A stretch of DNA of 48,768 nt from Gammaproteobacteria bacterium (GTDB taxonomy: Bacteria; Pseudomonadota; Gammaproteobacteria; Pseudomonadales; Azotimanducaceae), in assembly GCA_026706385.1 (NCBI GenBank), contig JAPOYV010000070.1, forward strand, positions 1-48,768. Direction: 5' to 3'. The notes beneath the pieces were generated by a model, which worked only from the letters and a program-made list of their open reading frames with translations, searched no databases and was not told the origin of the DNA. Each line of letters begins with the position of its first letter. Position 1 is the first letter of the stretch. A program made the translations under genes and the position numbers. This document shows positions 44,054 to 48,768 of this stretch, one piece after another.

Positions 44054-45325
44054 ATGACCCCACTCCAAAAGCTCCAACTGGAGCAATCGGAAAAGCGCCA
44101 AGAACTCAACGGCCTACTCGGCAAGGACGAGTTGGGCGACGACGAACGCGGGCAACTCGAAACCCTGACCACCCGGATGGGGCAAATCGAAGTCGAGCTA
44201 CGCGCCGCCATCGTCGCGGAAGCCGCCGAAACCGAAGCGGCGGAAGCCGAGCACGACCAAGGCGAGCCCGCCGACCCGGAAACCCGCGAACGCCTCGAGC
44301 TACGTGCCAAGGCCAGCATCGGCCGATACGTCGAAGCCGCGTTGCGCGGTCGCCGGATCGTCGGGGCGGAAGCCGAACTCGCCGAAGCCGCCGGGTGTCT
44401 CGACGACGGCATCCCCATCGAACTGTGGACGCGCCCCCCGGAGCAACGGGAAACCGAGCAACGCGACATCAGCCCGGCTCCGGGCACCGTCGGGGTGAAT
44501 CTCGATGTCTTTCGCCCGGCTGTATTCGCGCCTTCGGTCGTGGACAAGCTCATGGTGGCGATGCCCAACGTCGGCACCGCCGCGGCGGTCGCCAAAGGGG
44601 AGGAAGTGCCGGAAGAGGCGGCGGCGATCACCGTCGAGACCACGACCCCGCACCGGGTCGGCGCGAGCCTGAACCTGTCGCTTGAGGACATCGCTTCGGT
44701 CGGCCAGGCCAATTTCGAGAGCATCCTTCGGCAGAACATCAGCCTTGCGCTGTCCGACGAACTCGACGACCAACTGCTGAACGGGGCGGGCGACGACGCC
44801 AACCTGACCGGGTTCTTCAAGCGGTTGACCGACCCGGACGCACCGGGCGCCGGGGTCGAGGACTTCGACCGCTTCCTTGCCGTCGCGGCAAGCGGCATTG
44901 ACGGCCTTTGGGCGACGATGCTTTCGCAAGTCTCGATGGTCGTCGGGGTGGACACGTACACGCTCTCGACGCGCACGTTCCGCGACCGCGTCGTCGGGGC
45001 CGACCCCGGCGCCGGCGTGGCGCTCGGCGATGTCTCGTTCGCGGACTACGGCGCGTCGAAGCTCGCCGGCTGGTGGTGCAACTCGCGGATGCCCGCGGCG
45101 GCGAGCAAGATTCAGGCGGGCATCCTTTGCCGCAAGGGCCGTTCGATGATGCCCGACCCGATGCGGCTCGCGGTCGCCCCCCAATGGGGTTTCGTGGCCA
45201 TCGACGACATCTACACCGGGGCTCGAAAGGGCGAGCGGCGTTTCGTCGTCAGCGTCCTTGTCGGCGACCTGATCCTTGTGCAACCGGACGCTTACGCACA
45301 GGTCGCGTTCCGCGTGGCGGCCTGA
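44054..45325 (+). CDS. HK97-type major capsid protein
   Basis: A 423-residue capsid precursor. Residues of about 1-90 are a Glu/Ala/Gln-rich coiled coil, the scaffold-like delta domain that prohead protease removes. The mature part has GVNLDVFRPAVFAPSVVDKL, ASLNLSLEDIASVGQ, DDQLLNGAGDDANLTGF and a late FVAIDDIYTGARKGERRF, all in the style of HK97-fold capsid proteins. There is no clear ribosome binding site before ATG 44054. It is the first gene of a tightly packed head operon. Confidence 0.87.
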   Translation: MTPLQKLQLEQSEKRQELNGLLGKDELGDDERGQLETLTTRMGQIEVELRAAIVAEAAETEAAEAEHDQGEPADPETRERLELRAKASIGRYVEAALRGRRIVGAEAELAEAAGCLDDGIPIELWTRPPEQRETEQRDISPAPGTVGVNLDVFRPAVFAPSVVDKLMVAMPNVGTAAAVAKGEEVPEEAAAITVETTTPHRVGASLNLSLEDIASVGQANFESILRQNISLALSDELDDQLLNGAGDDANLTGFFKRLTDPDAPGAGVEDFDRFLAVAASGIDGLWATMLSQVSMVVGVDTYTLSTRTFRDRVVGADPGAGVALGDVSFADYGASKLAGWWCNSRMPAAASKIQAGILCRKGRSMMPDPMRLAVAPQWGFVAIDDIYTGARKGERRFVVSVLVGDLILVQPDAYAQVAFRVAA

Positions 45326-45328
45326 GTC

Positions 45329-45751
45329 TTGCTGCTACTCCTCGAAGGCCCGGCGGGGTCGGGCAAGAGTCAGGCCGCAGAAGCCCTGATCGCGTCGGGC
45401 CAGTTCCACTTGCTCGCGGACCTCACCGCCCTGTGGGCCGCGATCAGGGCGATGCGGCGCGATGCCGAAGGCCGCTACCCCGTCCGCCAAGACGACGACC
45501 CGGGCCTGTCTCTCGCCGCGTACATCCGCGCCGCCGTCGTGCGTCAGGCCTTGCGCGAAGACCTGAACGTCGTCGTCACCAGCGCGACCCCCGGCACGGC
45601 CACCAAGTGGGCGGGCATCGCCGAAGAGCTTGGCGCGGAGTTTCAGGTACGCACCATCAACCCCGGCTATGCCGAAGCGGCAAGGCAACTCGCGCAAGGC
45701 GGTCCACTGTCCGCCGAGTGCGCCAAGGCGCTGGCCAGATGGTTCGGATAG
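45329..45751 (+). CDS. Small P-loop NTPase between capsid and protease genes
   Basis: A 140-residue protein with the Walker A motif LLEGPAGSGKS at the very N terminus. NVVVTSATPGTATKWAG and FQVRTINPGYAEAARQLA follow, resembling small kinase- or AAA-like phage proteins. It begins with TTG 45329, 3 nt after the capsid stop, the only start that keeps the P-loop. Its end overlaps the protease start by 13 nt. A nucleotide-binding protein at this place in a head module is unusual and its role is unknown. Confidence 0.7.
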   Translation: MLLLLEGPAGSGKSQAAEALIASGQFHLLADLTALWAAIRAMRRDAEGRYPVRQDDDPGLSLAAYIRAAVVRQALREDLNVVVTSATPGTATKWAGIAEELGAEFQVRTINPGYAEAARQLAQGGPLSAECAKALARWFG

Positions 45752-46170
45752 CAGTCAGCGAGATCCGCGAAGCCGGCGGGGAACTGCACGGCACCATCCT
45801 GACCGAAGGGCGGGCCGCGTCGGGCGGACTCGCCGAAGTGTTCGCGCCCGGCAGCGTCACATGGCCGGCGAACGGCATCGCCATCCTGACCGAACACCGG
45901 GGCAAGCCGGAAACCCGCGCCTTCCCCCACAGGGCGCCCAATGGCGAGCTACAGGTACGGGCCAGGGCGACCGAAGCCATCCGGGCGGCGATCGGCCAGG
46001 GCAAGACCTACATGAGCGTCGAGTTTCACGGGGTCGAGACACGCACGACCCTTGGCGGGGTGCGCGAGATTCTATCGGCCTACGTCAACGCTGCCGCGCT
46101 GGTGTCGAATCCCGAATACGACACGACGCGGGCCGAGTTGCGCTCGCGCCGGCGGCGAGTGTGGCTATGA
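45739..46170 (+). CDS. HK97-family prohead protease
   Basis: A 143-residue serine protease of the herpes-assemblin-like U35 type. GTILTEGRAASGG and EVFAPGSVTWP open the fold. The catalytic His is in LTEHRGKP and the Ser in YMSVEFHG, with VNAAALVSNPEYD near the end. It should cleave the capsid delta domain during maturation. The ATG overlaps the previous gene and its stop overlaps the next start as ATGA. Confidence 0.85.
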   Translation: MVRIAVSEIREAGGELHGTILTEGRAASGGLAEVFAPGSVTWPANGIAILTEHRGKPETRAFPHRAPNGELQVRARATEAIRAAIGQGKTYMSVEFHGVETRTTLGGVREILSAYVNAAALVSNPEYDTTRAELRSRRRRVWL

Positions 46171-46742
46171 CCGACGACCTAGCGTTGCCGTTGTGGGCCG
46201 ATGCCGAATGCGGCGACTACAGCTACGCGCCGTTGTCGCCCGAAGACCTGCGGGCTGCCGTCGGGCTCGGCAGCATCGAAGAACACGACACACGCCTGAC
46301 ACAACTACACTTCGTCGCCATCGCCGAAGTGGTCCAAGCGATGGGCGGCGTTCCCCCGATACCATCGCCGCGCACGGACGCCTACGCGGCGCTCCGGCGC
46401 ACCTGCCTGCTGTCCATGCGGGCCAGCGTCGAAGGCCAGCACAAGCCGGTCGTGACCGTCGCGGGCGTCGGCATCGCCCCTGAGCGCGTCACCCTGGTCG
46501 GTCGGCAGCGGGTGGTCGTCGCCGGCGACCTGCCGGAAGGGCGGGCCAAGATCGCGTACACGACCGAGCCCAAGGACGGGGCGCAGTACGCGGGCCGGGA
46601 AGCCGTCAGGCAACTCGTCGGGTGGCACTACCGCACCAGCGCGGGGGAAACCGGACGCAACGGCAGACCCCTGCGGCGGCCTGACGTGGAAGCCATGCTC
46701 AGGCCCTACGGGCTGCCGAGCGCGGCCCAAGTGGTGGCGTGA
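46167..46742 (+). CDS. Head-tail connector protein, gp6-like
   Basis: A 191-residue protein. LSPEDLRAAVGLGSIEEHDT matches the first helices of HK97 gp6/YqbG-like connectors, and EAVRQLVGWHYRT followed by VEAMLRPYGLPS matches their final helices. A beta-rich insert (about 95-140) lies between. Such connectors form a ring under the portal where the tail attaches. The assignment rests on weak similarity and on its place between protease and portal. The ATG overlaps the protease stop. Confidence 0.6.
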   Translation: MTDDLALPLWADAECGDYSYAPLSPEDLRAAVGLGSIEEHDTRLTQLHFVAIAEVVQAMGGVPPIPSPRTDAYAALRRTCLLSMRASVEGQHKPVVTVAGVGIAPERVTLVGRQRVVVAGDLPEGRAKIAYTTEPKDGAQYAGREAVRQLVGWHYRTSAGETGRNGRPLRRPDVEAMLRPYGLPSAAQVVA

Positions 46743-47831
46743 ATGTGGCCGTTCCGCGCACCCGTCGAGACACGCGAAGCGCCGTACACGGACCTGATCC
46801 TTCAAGCGCAACTGGCCGATGCCGAAGGCAAGACGATCGGGGCGAGCGCGACGGCAGCACTCGAAATCGCCGCCGGGCTTGTCGGGCGGTCGTTGGCAGC
46901 GGCCCGCGTCACTCCGGAGCCCATCGCCGAAGCCGTCTCGGCTGACTTCCTAGACTTGGCCGGGCGCACGCTGGTGCGGCGCGGCGAGTCCGTGTGGCGC
47001 ATCGACATCCGCGACGGACGCCTTCACCTAGACCCGTGCGGCGATTGGGACGTTCGGGGCGGATGGCAACCGGAACGATGGACCTACCGCACCAGCGTCT
47101 ACGGGCCGACCGGCACCAGCACCAAGACGACCCGAGCTGACAGCGTAGTCCACCTGGTATGGGCGGTTGACGAGCGCCGACCTTGGGCCGGGCTGTCGCC
47201 CTTGGCGAAGGCGAGCGCGTCGGGGTCGCTGGCCGGGTGGCTTGAGCGTCGGCTGTCCGAAGAGGCCAGCGGCACCGTCGGCCACCTGCTGCCGATGCCG
47301 GAAGCGCCCGAGCGGGGCGCGTTCGACGGGCTCAAGGAAGCGATTGCCAAGCTCGCGGGCAAGGTCGCGTTCGTCGAATCGACCCGCGCCAAGGGCCGAT
47401 ACGAGCAAGGGAACGCGCCACGGTACGACTGGCGGCCGGAACGCATCGGGGCATCGCCCCCGCAAACCCTGCCGGTACTGCGGGCCGACGTCGGTAGGGA
47501 CATCCTGAGCGCGTGCGGCATTCCCCCGTCGCTCGCCGATCAGCGCACGGACGGCACCGCGCAGCGCGAATCCTTCCGTCGCTTCCTACACGTCACGCTC
47601 GCCCCTGTGGCCCGTCGCATCGAAGCCGAGCTAGGCCGCAAGCTGGACTCGCCTGTCGAACTCGACCTGTCCGACGTGAACGCTGCCGACATCGCCGGTC
47701 GCGCACGTGCGTTTCAGTCCTTGGTCAAGTCGGGGCTGACCGTGGCGGACGCGGCAGCGCAAGCCGGACTCATGGTTGACGACGACGAATACGGGGGCGC
47801 CCCCAACACCCCCCCCGCCGGGGACCCCTGA
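46743..47831 (+). CDS. Phage portal protein
   Basis: A 362-residue portal of the HK97/SPP1-like superfamily, on the short side (usually 380-450). Evidence: RTLVRRGESVWRIDI, SVVHLVWAVDERRPWAGLSP, a long helix LFxxK-like region (FDGLKEAIAKLAGKVAFVES), DILSACGIPPSLADQRTDGT and FLHVTLAPVARRIEAELGRKL. It forms the dodecameric DNA gate. The ATG directly follows the connector stop. It ends in a Pro/Gly-rich tail. Confidence 0.85.
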   Translation: MWPFRAPVETREAPYTDLILQAQLADAEGKTIGASATAALEIAAGLVGRSLAAARVTPEPIAEAVSADFLDLAGRTLVRRGESVWRIDIRDGRLHLDPCGDWDVRGGWQPERWTYRTSVYGPTGTSTKTTRADSVVHLVWAVDERRPWAGLSPLAKASASGSLAGWLERRLSEEASGTVGHLLPMPEAPERGAFDGLKEAIAKLAGKVAFVESTRAKGRYEQGNAPRYDWRPERIGASPPQTLPVLRADVGRDILSACGIPPSLADQRTDGTAQRESFRRFLHVTLAPVARRIEAELGRKLDSPVELDLSDVNAADIAGRARAFQSLVKSGLTVADAAAQAGLMVDDDEYGGAPNTPPAGDP

Positions 47832-47889
47832 GTCCTTTTCGCACGGAACGGGGGGAAAACGCCGGCAGGGGTGCCGCCGGCGCACACCA

Positions 47890-48768
47890 ATGGCGACGGC
47901 TGACCGCATCATCCGCTACCTGTCGGGCCTGACCTTGGCCGGCGGCGACCACGACGGGCAACCGTTCACCGTCCTACGTTGGGAGCGCCGGTTTATCCGG
48001 GGCGCGTTCGGGGTCGAAGGCGACGCGGCCATGACGGTCGCACGCGGCAACGGCAAGTCGGCGGTCGTCGCGGGGCTGGCCTGTGCGGTCGCCGACCCGG
48101 AAGGGCCGTTGCACGGCAACCGGCGCGAAGTCGTGTGCGTGGCGTCGTCGTTCGGCCAGGCGAAGATCATCTTCGAGGACTGCCTAGCGATGCTTCGCGC
48201 CAAGGTCGGACTCGACAAGTCCTACTGGCGCATTCAGGACAGCGAGAATCGCGCCCTGATAGAGCACAGGGCGAGCGGGGCGCGTATCCGATGCATCGGG
48301 TCGGACCCGAAGCGAGCGCACGGCCTGAGGCCTGCGTTGGCCTTGCTCGACGAACCCGCGCAATGGGACTCGGCGAAAGCCGACCGGATGCTTGCCGCGA
48401 TCCGCACCGGGCTCGGCAAGAGCCCTGGAAGTCGCCTGATCGCACTCGGCACCAGGCCATCCGACCCGACGCACTGGTTCGCCAAGATGCTCGAGCACTC
48501 TGCCGACTACGCGCAGTCGCACGCGGCCCGCGAAGGCGACGGGGATTTCGCCATGCGAACCATACGCCGGGCGAATCCGTCGATAGACCACTTGCCGAGC
48601 CTGATGGCCCGGATCATCCAGGAGCGAGACGACGCGAAGCGCGACGAAACCCTACTCGCGTCCTACCGGGCATTGCGGCTCAACCGGGGCACCAGCGACG
48701 TCGAGCGGTCGCTTTTGCTCTCGCCCGGAACGTGGCAGCGGGCCGAATGCCACCAGGATCCCGGCGGC
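47890..48768 (+). CDS. Terminase large subunit, truncated by the window end
   Basis: The first 293 codons of a large terminase. The ATPase domain has an adapted Walker A VARGNGKSAVVAG, VVCVASSFGQAKIIFED, and Walker B LALLDEPAQWD, followed by GTRPSDPTHWFAKML. The nuclease half lies beyond the window. It would pump DNA into the capsid. It starts 58 bp after the portal. No small terminase subunit is visible upstream. Confidence 0.88.
   Translation, partial: MATADRIIRYLSGLTLAGGDHDGQPFTVLRWERRFIRGAFGVEGDAAMTVARGNGKSAVVAGLACAVADPEGPLHGNRREVVCVASSFGQAKIIFEDCLAMLRAKVGLDKSYWRIQDSENRALIEHRASGARIRCIGSDPKRAHGLRPALALLDEPAQWDSAKADRMLAAIRTGLGKSPGSRLIALGTRPSDPTHWFAKMLEHSADYAQSHAAREGDGDFAMRTIRRANPSIDHLPSLMARIIQERDDAKRDETLLASYRALRLNRGTSDVERSLLLSPGTWQRAECHQDPGG

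Overview
The window is high-GC DNA that looks like a member of Pseudomonadota, perhaps a marine gamma- or alphaproteobacterium. The pointers are NtrC-like enhancers with a sigma-54 promoter upstream of a GSII glutamine synthetase, an OmpA protein, an autotransporter, and a D-glutamate degradation pair of the kind known from marine proteobacteria. The taxon is an inference; no rRNA or tRNA gene was found to anchor it.

Left end, about 1-12.2 kb: an integrative island. A minus-strand tyrosine integrase and a solitary HicB-type antitoxin sit at its right edge. They are followed by a five-gene minus-strand operon: a SNF2 helicase with a DUF3883 tail, a DUF1156 DNA methylase broken by a one-base frameshift, a BrnT-type toxin, its antitoxin, and a DUF499 ATPase. 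Helicase, methylase and ATPase are the components of the Hma (helicase-methylase-ATPase) anti-phage class. The toxin-antitoxin pair embedded between methylase and ATPase is the unusual part. The first 650 bases hold no convincing gene, only degenerate repeats.

Middle, about 12.3-42.4 kb: chromosomal genes. In order they are: a MOSC protein divergent from a MocR-type regulator that lacks its PLP lysine; an ABC ATPase with a very large permease/M1-peptidase-like partner; a thiolase-like protein, a DUF35 protein and a small ubiquitin-like protein ending in GG; a minus-strand hisI-hisG-GH88/105-PPOX operon; a TPP enzyme; nitrogen-regulated glnII; pdxA; an OmpA with calcium-type repeats; a 1312-residue repeat autotransporter; a minus-strand cluster with methyltransferase, sulfurtransferase, dgcN, dgcA, a class IV aminotransferase and a 5'-truncated phzF; a SMUG1-like uracil-DNA glycosylase; a double acyl-CoA dehydrogenase and a MaoC-type hydratase. 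The thiolase/DUF35, double ACAD and hydratase resemble steroid or CoA-linked side-chain degradation enzymes.

Right end, 42.4 kb to the edge: a second integrated element whose left border appears to cut the hydratase gene. It carries an integrase, a small Cys protein, strong palindromes, and a compact HK97-type head module in the order capsid, P-loop protein, prohead protease, gp6-like connector, portal, large terminase (cut by the window end). This order is the reverse of the usual terminase-portal-protease-capsid order, and no tail genes are visible. It could be a capsid-encoding satellite (cf-PICI-like) or the left part of an atypical prophage.
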